Assembly (NCBI GenBank): GCA_001790315.1
Contig: MGCE01000108.1
Span: forward strand, 1-7,862
Source: Candidatus Rokubacteria bacterium RIFCSPLOWO2_02_FULL_72_37
GTDB lineage: Bacteria; Methylomirabilota; Methylomirabilia; Rokubacteriales; CSP1-6
DNA: 7,862 nt
Reading direction: 5' to 3'
Each line of letters begins with the position of its first letter. Position 1 is the stretch's first letter. Positions 1 through 5,768 of this stretch are shown one piece after another. A program made the position numbers and the translations under genes. Below the pieces are notes generated by a model, which had not been told where the DNA came from, did not search any database, and saw only the letters and a list, made by a program, of their open reading frames with translations.

Positions 1-2064
1 GAGGAGGAGCACGCGATCTTCTCCGAGCCGTTCCTGCTGCGCCGGCCGCTGCTCCAGGCGATCACGCAGGAGACGCAGGCGCCGGTGCTCCTTGTCGACG
101 AGGTCGACCGATGCGTCGCAGGCCGAACGCTCGTTTCGACGTCGACGGGCATCAAACGTGCCGAGGAGATCCGCTCCGGCGACGAGCTGATCAGTTTCGA
201 CCCGGCCCGGTTCCGGCTGACCCGGGCTCGCGTGCGACGCGTCGTCCCTCGGCCGACGGACGAGATCGTCAGGATCATCGTCGGGGGCCGATTCATCGAG
301 GTGACGCGAGAGCACCAGTTCGTCCGGTACACGGCCGATGGGTTCGCGGTGGTGCGGGCAGCCGAGCTGCGTCGGGGCGACCGGCTCCCACTGGCCAAGA
401 ATGCGTGGCCGACGGAGGAGGCCGAGCCGCGGTTCGAGTTCGACGACAACATCGTCAAGCTCACTCCCGCGGGTAAGCGACTGCTCCACGCGGCGTATCG
501 GCGCTCGGGCTTCACCTACGAACAGCTCGCGCAGCGGGTGGGTGTGTCAAGGACGCACCTCCGCAATGTTCTGCAGCCGCGATCCTTCCGGGACTCGTTC
601 CGTGCGGGCGTGCTCGCACGACTGGCGGCCGCGCTCGGAGTCGACGACCTACCGGCGGCGGCACGGCGTGCCGACGTGCTGCGCCTCGAGCAGTGCGCGG
701 CGCTCTACGAGATCCTCGGTTACATCGTGGCCGACGGATGCTTTACCAGTGACCGGCTGAGCATCGCTGACAAGGATCGCGTGAATCTCGAAATCTACGC
801 CGAGAAGTTCGAGAAGGCCTTCGGCGTACGGCCGCGAATCCTTCGGGGGCCGCACAAGAATTTCGAGCTCACGTATCACTCGCTGCCCCTCGGGCGCTTG
901 CTGCGACGTGTGCTGGGGCCCGGCATGCACCGAAGCCGTGAGCGGATGATTCCGGAATTCGTCTTCTCGCTGAGCCGAGACAAGCGAGCCGCGTTCCTCC
1001 GCGGCTACTTCGACGGCGAGGGCTGGGTCGGGGACCACCAGGTGTGCGCGACGTCGGCATCACCCTACCTGCTCTCGGGTGTTCAGCAGTTGCTGACCTC
1101 CCTCGGGTTGGATGGCCAGGTGTCAGGGATCCGCGCCCACCCGCGCTCCTTCGGGAAGGGCCCGTATTTCCAGGTCAGCGTGTCGGACGTCCCGGCCTTC
1201 ATCGAGGCGGTCGGCTTCGACGCGCCGGCCAAGCGCGCCCGCGCGGCGAGCCTGTGGACGCCGAAGTTCAACCGGACGGAGACGCTCCCGCGCGCCCTTG
1301 CCGTCTCTGCGCTCGAGCCGATCCGGACTGAGGGCGTGCTCGGCCAGATCCCCGGCCACCAGACGGTCTACGATATCCTCTCCGGCCGCGTGAAGCCGAA
1401 CGTGTCCTCGCTCCGAAAGGTCGCCGATGCGTTCGGAACGCCGGCGCTCCGGGATCTTCTGGGGCGAGGTGTCGTGCTCGGCGAGGTGAGATCGGTCGAG
1501 ACCCTCGCCGCGCCCCAGGTCATGTATGACTTCGTCCTCGAGGGTCAGCCCTACTTCGTCGCGAACCAGGTCGTCACCCACAACTGCGACGAGGAATTCG
1601 AAGCCTTCATGCTCGAGGTCTTCTCCGACTGGCAGGTGACCATCCCCGAGATCGGCACGATCAAGGCGACGCACCCGCCGCACGTGATCCTGACCTCGAA
1701 CCGGACGCGCGAGCTGAGCGACGCGCTCCGGCGCCGCTGCCTCTACCTCTGGATCGAGTATCCGAGCCTCGACAAGGAAATGCGCATCATCGAGCGCAAG
1801 GTACCCGGGATCAACGCGCGCGTCGCGCGCGAGATCGCGAAGTTCATGGAGACGCTGCGACGCGTGCGTCTCGCCAAGGTGCCGGGCGTGGCCGAGACGC
1901 TCGACTGGGCTCAGGCGCTCGCCACGTTCCACGCCGACCACCTCGACGAATCGCTCGTCACCGAGACCCTCGGCTGCCTGCTGAAGGACGCCGACGACAT
2001 CAAGCGCTTCCAGGCCGAGGTCGCCAAGGCGGGTCTGGCGCCGTTCCTGCCCGCGCCGGCGTAG
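1..2064 (+). CDS. coxD: MoxR/CoxD-like AAA+ ATPase, 5' partial, interrupted by an intein
   Basis: The reading frame is open from base 1, so the true start and the Walker A (P-loop) region lie upstream of the window. The visible host protein is 37 N-side residues (starting EEEHAIFSEPFLLRRPLL) and 159 C-side residues, split by a 491-residue intein. The N-side ends in a Walker B motif, VLLVDEVDR. The C-side resumes with DEEFEAFMLEVFSDWQVTIPE, then a sensor-1 type TSN (in HVILTSNRTRELSD) and the arginine-rich DALRRRC. These are hallmarks of the MoxR ATPase subgroup found beside VWA proteins. In cox clusters, CoxD is implicated in ATP-driven completion of the Mo-hydroxylase active site. The VWA partner starts 2 nt after this stop. 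The apparent GTG start at 85 is not the real start, because family sequence continues upstream in frame. The MoxR call is firm. The CoxD assignment rests on the D-E-F-like gene order. Confidence 0.93.
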   Translation, partial: EEEHAIFSEPFLLRRPLLQAITQETQAPVLLVDEVDRCVAGRTLVSTSTGIKRAEEIRSGDELISFDPARFRLTRARVRRVVPRPTDEIVRIIVGGRFIEVTREHQFVRYTADGFAVVRAAELRRGDRLPLAKNAWPTEEAEPRFEFDDNIVKLTPAGKRLLHAAYRRSGFTYEQLAQRVGVSRTHLRNVLQPRSFRDSFRAGVLARLAAALGVDDLPAAARRADVLRLEQCAALYEILGYIVADGCFTSDRLSIADKDRVNLEIYAEKFEKAFGVRPRILRGPHKNFELTYHSLPLGRLLRRVLGPGMHRSRERMIPEFVFSLSRDKRAAFLRGYFDGEGWVGDHQVCATSASPYLLSGVQQLLTSLGLDGQVSGIRAHPRSFGKGPYFQVSVSDVPAFIEAVGFDAPAKRARAASLWTPKFNRTETLPRALAVSALEPIRTEGVLGQIPGHQTVYDILSGRVKPNVSSLRKVADAFGTPALRDLLGRGVVLGEVRSVETLAAPQVMYDFVLEGQPYFVANQVVTHNCDEEFEAFMLEVFSDWQVTIPEIGTIKATHPPHVILTSNRTRELSDALRRRCLYLWIEYPSLDKEMRIIERKVPGINARVAREIAKFMETLRRVRLAKVPGVAETLDWAQALATFHADHLDESLVTETLGCLLKDADDIKRFQAEVAKAGLAPFLPAPA
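460..660 (+). other. Xre/Cro-like helix-turn-helix module inside the intein (N-side)
   Basis: Between the N-terminal splicing region and the first LAGLIDADG motif, the protein reads GFTYEQLAQRVGVSRTHLRN at about 508-567 (intein residues 133-152), followed by a helix containing LARLAAALGVDDL. The pattern (FTYEQLA, a turn at RVGVS, then a recognition helix RTHLRNVL) is a textbook Cro/C1-type helix-turn-helix followed by the usual 'choose a short regulator' helix. Its likely role is extra DNA contact for the homing endonuclease. A role in repression is possible but nothing here shows it. The domain identity is from pattern only. Confidence 0.7.
679..1254 (+). other. LAGLIDADG (DOD-type) homing endonuclease domain of the intein
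   Basis: Two LAGLIDADG-type helices are visible: LYEILGYIVADGCF, with acidic Asp208 (codon at 733), and AAFLRGYFDGEGWVG, with Asp301 (codon at 1012). They are 93 residues apart, a normal spacing for the paired pseudo-symmetric half-domains of a monomeric intein endonuclease. Basic, aromatic-rich stretches follow each motif. Both metal-binding acidic residues are present, so there is no sign of endonuclease decay. The expected target is the uninterrupted Walker B coding sequence of an empty coxD allele. Exact domain limits are approximate. Confidence 0.88.
1339..1449 (+). other. Second helix-turn-helix-like segment inside the intein (C-side)
   Basis: After the endonuclease, at intein residues about 410-446, the protein reads GHQTVYDILSGRVKPNVSSL followed by RKVADAFGT. 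The segment VYDILSGRVKPNVSSLRKVADAFG matches the second half of a Cro/C1 helix-turn-helix domain, that is, the recognition helix, a loop of the form G(R)xxPxxxxL, and the closing helix. The first helix would fall in PIRTEGVLGQIP, which is less typical. It may be a DNA-binding arm on the far side of the endonuclease. This is weaker than the N-side module. Confidence 0.5.
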
Positions 2065-2066
2065 CG

Positions 2067-3206
2067 ATGGTCGCGCGGCAGCTCAGCACCGCCGTCGCGC
2101 GGTTCGCGGCGTCGCTGCGGCAGGCGGGGCTGCCCGTCACGCTCCCGCACGTGACCGACGCCGTGCGCGCGCTCGACCACCTCGACATCGGCGATCGCGC
2201 CGAGCTGTACCTCGGGCTCCGGGCGGTCTTCGTCGGACGTCCCGAGGAGGTCCCGCCCTTCGACCGGTGCTTCGAGGCGTTCTGGCGGACGGAGCCCACC
2301 CAGGACGGGCTCCCGGGCCTCGTGCAGGCCCCGCCGGCCGACATCGGGACGGACGCGCTGCTCGAGTCGTCGAGCCAGAAGCGGGACTCGCTCGCGCTCG
2401 AGACGTGGGGCGAGGAAGGGGGCGACGAGGGGGGTGAGCCGCTCAGCGTGCCGGCCGCGTCGGACGCCGAAGCCCTGGCGGGCCAGGACTTCTCGACGTT
2501 CAGCCCGGATCAGCTCGACGAGGTCTTCAGACTCACGCTCAAGATCGCCCGGCGCCTGGCGCACCGGATCACGCGCCGCCGCCGTCCGGTCCGCCGGCGC
2601 GGGCGTGTGGACCTCCGGAGGACGCTCCGCGCGAATCTCACGCGGAGTGACCTGATCGAGCTTCGCTTCCGCGAGCGCAAGCGCAAGAAGGTCCGGCTGG
2701 TCCTCTTGTGTGACGTCTCGGGCTCGATGGATCTCTACAGCCGGTTCCTGCTCCAGTTCCTCTACGCCCTGCAGCACGTCTTCGGCCGCGTCGAGAGCTT
2801 CACGTTCTCCACGCGGCTCACCCGTATCACCGAGCACCTGCGTGGCCTGACGTACCGGCAGATGCTCCGCCGGCTCGGCGAGGTGCGCGACTGGTCCGGC
2901 GGCACGAAGATCGGGGAGTCGCTCGCCGAGTTCAACCGGCGCTGGCCGCAGCTCGTCGACCGGCGGACGCTCGTGATCATTCTCTCCGACGGCTGGGACA
3001 CGGGTGAGCCCGAGCTGCTGGCGGGCGAGCTCTCGCGGATCAAGCGGCGCGCGGCGCGGGTGATCTGGCTCAACCCGCTGCTGGGCAACCCCTCCTACGA
3101 GCCGCTCACGCGCGGCATGGCGGCGGCGCTTCCGCTCGTGGACGAGTTCGCCGCGGCCCACAACCTGGCCGCGCTCCGGGACCTCGCCGGCAAGCTGAGT
3201 TTGTAG
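2067..3206 (+). CDS. coxE: CoxE-like VWA domain protein
   Basis: This 379-residue protein starts at an ATG 2 nt after the ATPase stop, so the two genes are surely co-transcribed. The N-terminal half has the helical CoxE-type region (YLGLRAVFVGRPEEVPPFDR), an acidic linker at about residues 115-135 and a very basic stretch around residues 170-190. The VWA domain follows with a complete metal-ion-dependent adhesion site: D216-x-S218-x-S220 (CDVSGSM), T280 (SGGTKIGES) and D308 (LSDGWDTG). It ends with the family-typical VIWLNPLLGNPSYEPLTRGM and LVDEF segments. VWA proteins of this family form a chaperone-like pair with a MoxR ATPase. CoxE in carboxidotrophs is needed for Mo-hydroxylase active-site maturation (copper insertion in true CO dehydrogenase). 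It is cytoplasmic, with no signal peptide or membrane segment. The VWA/CoxE call is strong. Which enzyme it matures is inferred from context. Confidence 0.92.
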   Translation: MVARQLSTAVARFAASLRQAGLPVTLPHVTDAVRALDHLDIGDRAELYLGLRAVFVGRPEEVPPFDRCFEAFWRTEPTQDGLPGLVQAPPADIGTDALLESSSQKRDSLALETWGEEGGDEGGEPLSVPAASDAEALAGQDFSTFSPDQLDEVFRLTLKIARRLAHRITRRRRPVRRRGRVDLRRTLRANLTRSDLIELRFRERKRKKVRLVLLCDVSGSMDLYSRFLLQFLYALQHVFGRVESFTFSTRLTRITEHLRGLTYRQMLRRLGEVRDWSGGTKIGESLAEFNRRWPQLVDRRTLVIILSDGWDTGEPELLAGELSRIKRRAARVIWLNPLLGNPSYEPLTRGMAAALPLVDEFAAAHNLAALRDLAGKLSL

Positions 3207-3238
3207 CGCCGCCGCGGGCAGCGTATCATTGAGATCCC
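3207..3238 (+). other. Only intergenic gap in the window (32 nt)
   Basis: The gap between the CoxE-like stop and the XdhC-family ATG holds no recognisable promoter or terminator hairpin. A weak GAG at 3231-3233, 5 nt before the ATG at 3239, is the only ribosome-binding hint. It is too short for an independent regulatory region, so transcription probably continues through it. Confidence 0.5.
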
Positions 3239-4354
3239 ATGTCGGAACTCTTCGACCAGATTGACGAATTGTGCCGCGGCCAGGCGCGCGTGGCCGTCGC
3301 CACGCTCGTCAACACCCGAGGCACCACACCTCGCAAGGAAGGCGCCAAGATGCTGGTCGGCGAGGGAGGCCGGGTCCTCGGCTCCGTCACGATCGGCGGC
3401 TGTGTGGACGCCCAGGTGATCGAGGAGTCCGAGGACGTGCTCCTGTCCCGCACCCCGCGCCTGCTCGAGCTCAACCTGGGCGACGAGGAGGCGTGGGAGA
3501 TCGGGCTCACGTGCGGCGGCACGATCGAGGTCTTCGTCGAGCCGCTCGCGACCGAGCTGCTCGAGCGCGTGCGCGCCCACGCCCACGCGGGCCGGAGCGG
3601 CGCGATCGTCACCCGGCTCGACGGCGAGACGGGCCGGAAGCTCCTCGTGCTCGACGACGGCGCCGTCGAGGGGAGCCTCGGCGACGCCTTTCTCGACGAG
3701 CGCTTCGCGCGCGAGGCGGAGGCGGCGATCCGAACGGGTGCCTCCCGCACGCTCCTCCTCGAGGGCACGCGCGCGTTCGTGGAGGTGTTCGTGCCGGCCG
3801 CGCTGCTCCTCGTCGTCGGCGCCGGCCACGTGGCGATGCCGCTCACGCAGCTCGCGCGCATCCTCGGGTACCGAACCGTCGTCCTCGACGGCCGGCCGCG
3901 CTTCGCCGCCCGCGAGCGGTTCCCGGACGTGGACGAGCTGCGGGTCGGGATCCCCTCGGAGATGGTCTCCGCGTACCCGCTGGTGCCGTCCACCGCGCTC
4001 GTGCTCGTGGCACACGACTACAAGTACGATCTCCCCGTGCTGCGGCATGCGCTCGGGACGGACGTCGGTTACATCGGCATGCTCGGCTCGACCCGGCGCG
4101 GCGCCGCGATCCTCGGGCTCCTCGCGGAGGAGGGCGTGGGCGACGCGGCGCTTGCGCGCATCCGCGTGCCGATCGGCCTCGACCTCGGCGCGCGCTCGGC
4201 TGCGGAGATCGCGCTGGCGATCCTCGCCGAGATCCAGGCGGTGCGCGGTGGCGGGAGCGGCTTGCCGATGAGCGCCAAGCCCCGGAGCCCGGGCGCGCCG
4301 GTGTCGGGCCACCCACGGACCGAGGCGGACTCGCGGTCCCCGCTCCAACAGTGA
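3239..4354 (+). CDS. xdhC: XdhC/CoxF-family molybdenum-cofactor maturation protein
   Basis: This 371-residue protein has both family domains. The N-terminal XdhC_CoxI domain has VATLVNTRGTTPRKEGAKML and TIGGCVDAQVIEE (Cys55), then GLTCGGTIEVFVEPL (Cys92). The C-terminal Rossmann-like XdhC domain begins LLLVVGAGHVAMPLTQLARI (G194, G196, H197) and continues VVLDGRPRFA, VLVAHDYKYDLPVL and YIGMLGSTRRGA. In Rhodobacter capsulatus, XdhC binds molybdenum cofactor, promotes its sulfuration with a cysteine desulfurase and inserts it into xanthine dehydrogenase. CoxF is its counterpart in cox clusters. The last ~35 residues form a Gly/Pro/Ser-rich tail after the folded domain, which looks disordered. 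The gene overlaps the next one by 4 nt (GTGA). CoxF and xdhC cannot be told apart without the structural genes. Confidence 0.92.
   Translation: MSELFDQIDELCRGQARVAVATLVNTRGTTPRKEGAKMLVGEGGRVLGSVTIGGCVDAQVIEESEDVLLSRTPRLLELNLGDEEAWEIGLTCGGTIEVFVEPLATELLERVRAHAHAGRSGAIVTRLDGETGRKLLVLDDGAVEGSLGDAFLDERFAREAEAAIRTGASRTLLLEGTRAFVEVFVPAALLLVVGAGHVAMPLTQLARILGYRTVVLDGRPRFAARERFPDVDELRVGIPSEMVSAYPLVPSTALVLVAHDYKYDLPVLRHALGTDVGYIGMLGSTRRGAAILGLLAEEGVGDAALARIRVPIGLDLGARSAAEIALAILAEIQAVRGGGSGLPMSAKPRSPGAPVSGHPRTEADSRSPLQQ
4351..4354 (+). promoter_or_regulatory. GTGA start/stop overlap (xdhC to MoeA-like gene)
   Basis: The TGA stop of the XdhC-family gene (4352-4354) is contained in the GTG start of the next gene. 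No Shine-Dalgarno-like sequence is seen just upstream (CCCCGCTCCAACA), so translation of the downstream gene probably depends on ribosomes terminating here. Confidence 0.6.
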
Positions 4355-5391
4355 AAGCGATCGCCCAGCGGCGCGAGGGCGCGAGCGTCGAGCTGCTGGT
4401 GGGCCGCGTGCTCTGCCACGACGTCCGCGACGCCCACGGCGGGATCGTGGGCGAGAAGGGGGCGTGCCTCGACACGGCCGCCGCTCTGCGGGTGCTCGCC
4501 GCGCCCTGGGAGGAGATCCACCTGCTCGCGCTCGAGCCCGGCGACCTGCACGAGGAGGAGGCGGGCCGTCGCCTGGCCGAGGCCGTCGCGGGGGAGGGCG
4601 TGGAGGCGCGCGGTTACACGGGAGGCCAGTGGACGCTCGCCGCGACGCGCCGGGGGCTCCTGCGCGTGCACCGCCAGGCGCTCGAGGACGTGAACGCGCT
4701 TGAGGGCATCTCGGTCTTCACGCTCTTCGACGGCCAGCCGGTGGAGCCCGGCGAGGCGGTGGCCAAGGCCAAGGTGACGCCGCTGGTCATCGCCGGCGAG
4801 ACCCTCCGCGCGCTCGAGACGGCGGCGCGTGCCGCCGGGGGCCTCGCGGCCGTGGCCGCATTCAGGCCGACGACGCTCGGCGCGATCGGCCAGGAGAGGC
4901 TCGAGGACAGGCAGCGGGCCCGCTTCGAGGCCGCGCTCACCCAGAAAATCGAGTGGCTCGGGGGCCGGCTCCTGCCCGTCCGCTACGCGACCAGCGCGCC
5001 GCGGGTCGTCGCCGACGCGCTCCGGGCGCTGCGGGCGGCCGGCGCGGAGGTGCTGATCGTCGCCGGCGCCTCGGCACTCGATCCGCTCGATCCGGTCTTC
5101 GGCGGGCTCGCGCTGCTGGGCGCGCGGATGGAGCGCCACGGTGCCCCCGCGCACCCGGGCAGCCTGCTCTGGCTCGCGTTCTGGGACGGCCGACCCGTGC
5201 TCGGCATGCCGACGTGCGGGATGTTCTCGCAGGCGACGACGTTCGACCTCGTGCTGCCGCGGCTGCTCGCGGGCGAGCAGCTCGACAACCGCGCGCTCGC
5301 GGCCCTCGGGCACGGCGGCCTTCTCTCCCGTGACATGGCCTACCGGTTCCCGCCGTACCGCACCGGCGCGGCCCGCGGGGAGCTCGAGTGA
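4351..5391 (+). CDS. MoeA/Mog-like molybdopterin-binding protein, diverged
   Basis: It is 346 residues from the GTG at 4351, chosen because it overlaps the xdhC stop as GTGA and the homologous-looking sequence begins just after (SVELLVGRVLCHDVRDAHGG). The N-terminal half resembles the MoeA-like region: a GRVLxHDV opening, then EIHLLALEPGDLHEEEAGRR. The C-terminal half, about residues 145-330, looks like a MoCF/MogA-type molybdopterin-binding fold: VIAGETLRAL, then EVLIVAGASALDPLDPVFGG at about residues 234-253, and GMPTCGMFSQATTFDLVLPR at residues 285-304. The latter occupies the place of MoeA's GLPGNPVS segment. It is shorter than classical MoeA (about 400 residues) and the motifs are altered, so it may bind or hold the cofactor rather than insert molybdate. 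It sits between xdhC and sufU, which supports a cofactor-handling role. The family call is moderately secure; the function is inferred. Confidence 0.75.
   Translation: MKAIAQRREGASVELLVGRVLCHDVRDAHGGIVGEKGACLDTAAALRVLAAPWEEIHLLALEPGDLHEEEAGRRLAEAVAGEGVEARGYTGGQWTLAATRRGLLRVHRQALEDVNALEGISVFTLFDGQPVEPGEAVAKAKVTPLVIAGETLRALETAARAAGGLAAVAAFRPTTLGAIGQERLEDRQRARFEAALTQKIEWLGGRLLPVRYATSAPRVVADALRALRAAGAEVLIVAGASALDPLDPVFGGLALLGARMERHGAPAHPGSLLWLAFWDGRPVLGMPTCGMFSQATTFDLVLPRLLAGEQLDNRALAALGHGGLLSRDMAYRFPPYRTGAARGELE
5377..5391 (+). promoter_or_regulatory. Ribosome binding site and GTGA overlap before sufU-like gene
   Basis: A purine-rich GGGGAG at 5377-5382 lies 5 nt before the GTG at 5388. The preceding stop TGA is at 5389-5391, giving a second GTGA overlap. 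This supports 5388 as the start of the scaffold gene and tight coupling to the MoeA-like gene. Confidence 0.55.
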
Positions 5392-5768
5392 TCGCGACAC
5401 GTGGGCCCTACAGCGACGTCATCCGCGAGCGCTGGCGGCGGCCGCGCTTCCGTCGGCCGCTGGCGGGCCCGAGCCTCGTCGCCGAGGACGTGAACCCGCT
5501 CTGCGGCGATCGCGTGCGGATCATGCTGCGTCTCGACGACGGGCGCGTCGCCGAGGCCGGCTTCGTCGGCGACTCGTGCGCGATCTGCACCGCGTCGGCG
5601 GACGTGCTCGCCGAGCTGGTCACGGGCCGGCTCGCGGCCGAGGCGCGGGCGGTCGAGACGGCCGACGTCCTGTCGGTGCTCCAGGCCGACATCCGCCCGA
5701 CCCGGATGCGCTGCGTGACCCTGCCGCTGTCGGTGCTCGCGAAGGCGCTCAACGGGGGCGTGGCGTGA
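5388..5768 (+). CDS. sufU: SufU/IscU-like scaffold or sulfurtransferase, short form
   Basis: This 126-residue NifU_N-family protein carries the full ligand set: Cys39 and Asp41 in NPLCGD, Cys64 in GDSCAICTASADVL, and Cys109 in PTRMRCVTLP, plus an extra Cys67. The start region (YSDVIRERWRRPRFRRPL) matches the YxxVIxxHxxxPRN-type opening of the family. The residue before the third Cys is Arg rather than the His of IscU, and no LPPVK chaperone-recognition motif is present; both point to SufU. However, the Cys64-Cys109 spacing is 45, close to IscU and lacking the roughly 18-residue insertion typical of Bacillus SufU. SufU accepts persulfide sulfur from SufS through a zinc-bound site. The partner desulfurase gene overlaps its stop. 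No SufB, SufC or SufD gene is in view, so the role may be sulfur relay rather than Fe-S assembly. Confidence 0.87.
   Translation: MIATRGPYSDVIRERWRRPRFRRPLAGPSLVAEDVNPLCGDRVRIMLRLDDGRVAEAGFVGDSCAICTASADVLAELVTGRLAAEARAVETADVLSVLQADIRPTRMRCVTLPLSVLAKALNGGVA
5765..5768 (+). promoter_or_regulatory. GTGA start/stop overlap (sufU-like to sufS)
   Basis: This is the third consecutive GTGA overlap: GTG at 5765-5767 with TGA at 5766-5768. A run of five G at 5754-5758 could serve as a weak ribosome binding site. The junction predicts near-equal production of the desulfurase and its acceptor. Confidence 0.55.

Larger units (their letters stand above)
112..1584 (+). mobile_element. Large intein with LAGLIDADG homing endonuclease, in CoxD-like ATPase
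   Basis: This is an in-frame insertion of 491 residues. It begins with Cys1 (block A, CVAGRTLV) and ends VVTHN, followed by Cys+1 of the host. Block B is IEVTREHQFV, with the TxxH Thr65 and His68. Block F is MYDFVLEGQPYFVAN, with Asp473. Block G has penultimate His490 and terminal Asn491. This is the class 1 Cys1/Asn/Cys+1 arrangement, so splicing should join VDEVDR to CDEEFEAF. The middle carries a LAGLIDADG endonuclease with both acidic motifs intact and two helix-turn-helix-like segments. There is no frameshift or stop, so it looks active for both splicing and homing. One oddity is that the block F position that is usually His reads Pro480 (QPYF). Base composition is patchily lower in GC than the host gene: my hand counts give 34/60 at 781-840 against 44/60 at 2161-2220, which fits horizontal arrival. 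Confidence 0.95.

Noticed and set aside
85..111. GTG at 85 as the true start of the ATPase gene
   Set aside because: Conserved MoxR sequence (FSEPFLLRRPLLQAI) lies upstream in the same frame from base 1, so the gene enters from outside the window.
1911..3161. Long open frame on the - strand opposite the CoxE-like gene
   Set aside because: It is antisense to a convincing VWA protein, its translation is a low-complexity Arg/Glu/Pro-rich product with no family motif, and long antisense frames are expected in DNA this GC-rich.
3271..4350. Upstream extension of the MoeA-like reading frame to 3271
   Set aside because: The sequence before 4351 in this frame is Arg/Pro/Gly-rich shadow of xdhC; family-like sequence begins only after the GTG at 4351.
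3095..5400. Long - strand frames opposite xdhC and the MoeA-like gene (3095-4348 and 4069-5400)
   Set aside because: They mirror the codon bias of the + strand genes, give Arg/Ala-rich sequence with no recognisable domain, and conflict with strongly supported overlapping + genes.
5141..5764. Upstream extension of the SufS reading frame to 5141
   Set aside because: It overlaps the MoeA-like and SufU-like genes in another frame and reads as Arg/Ala-rich noise; the SufS family starts at about 5765.
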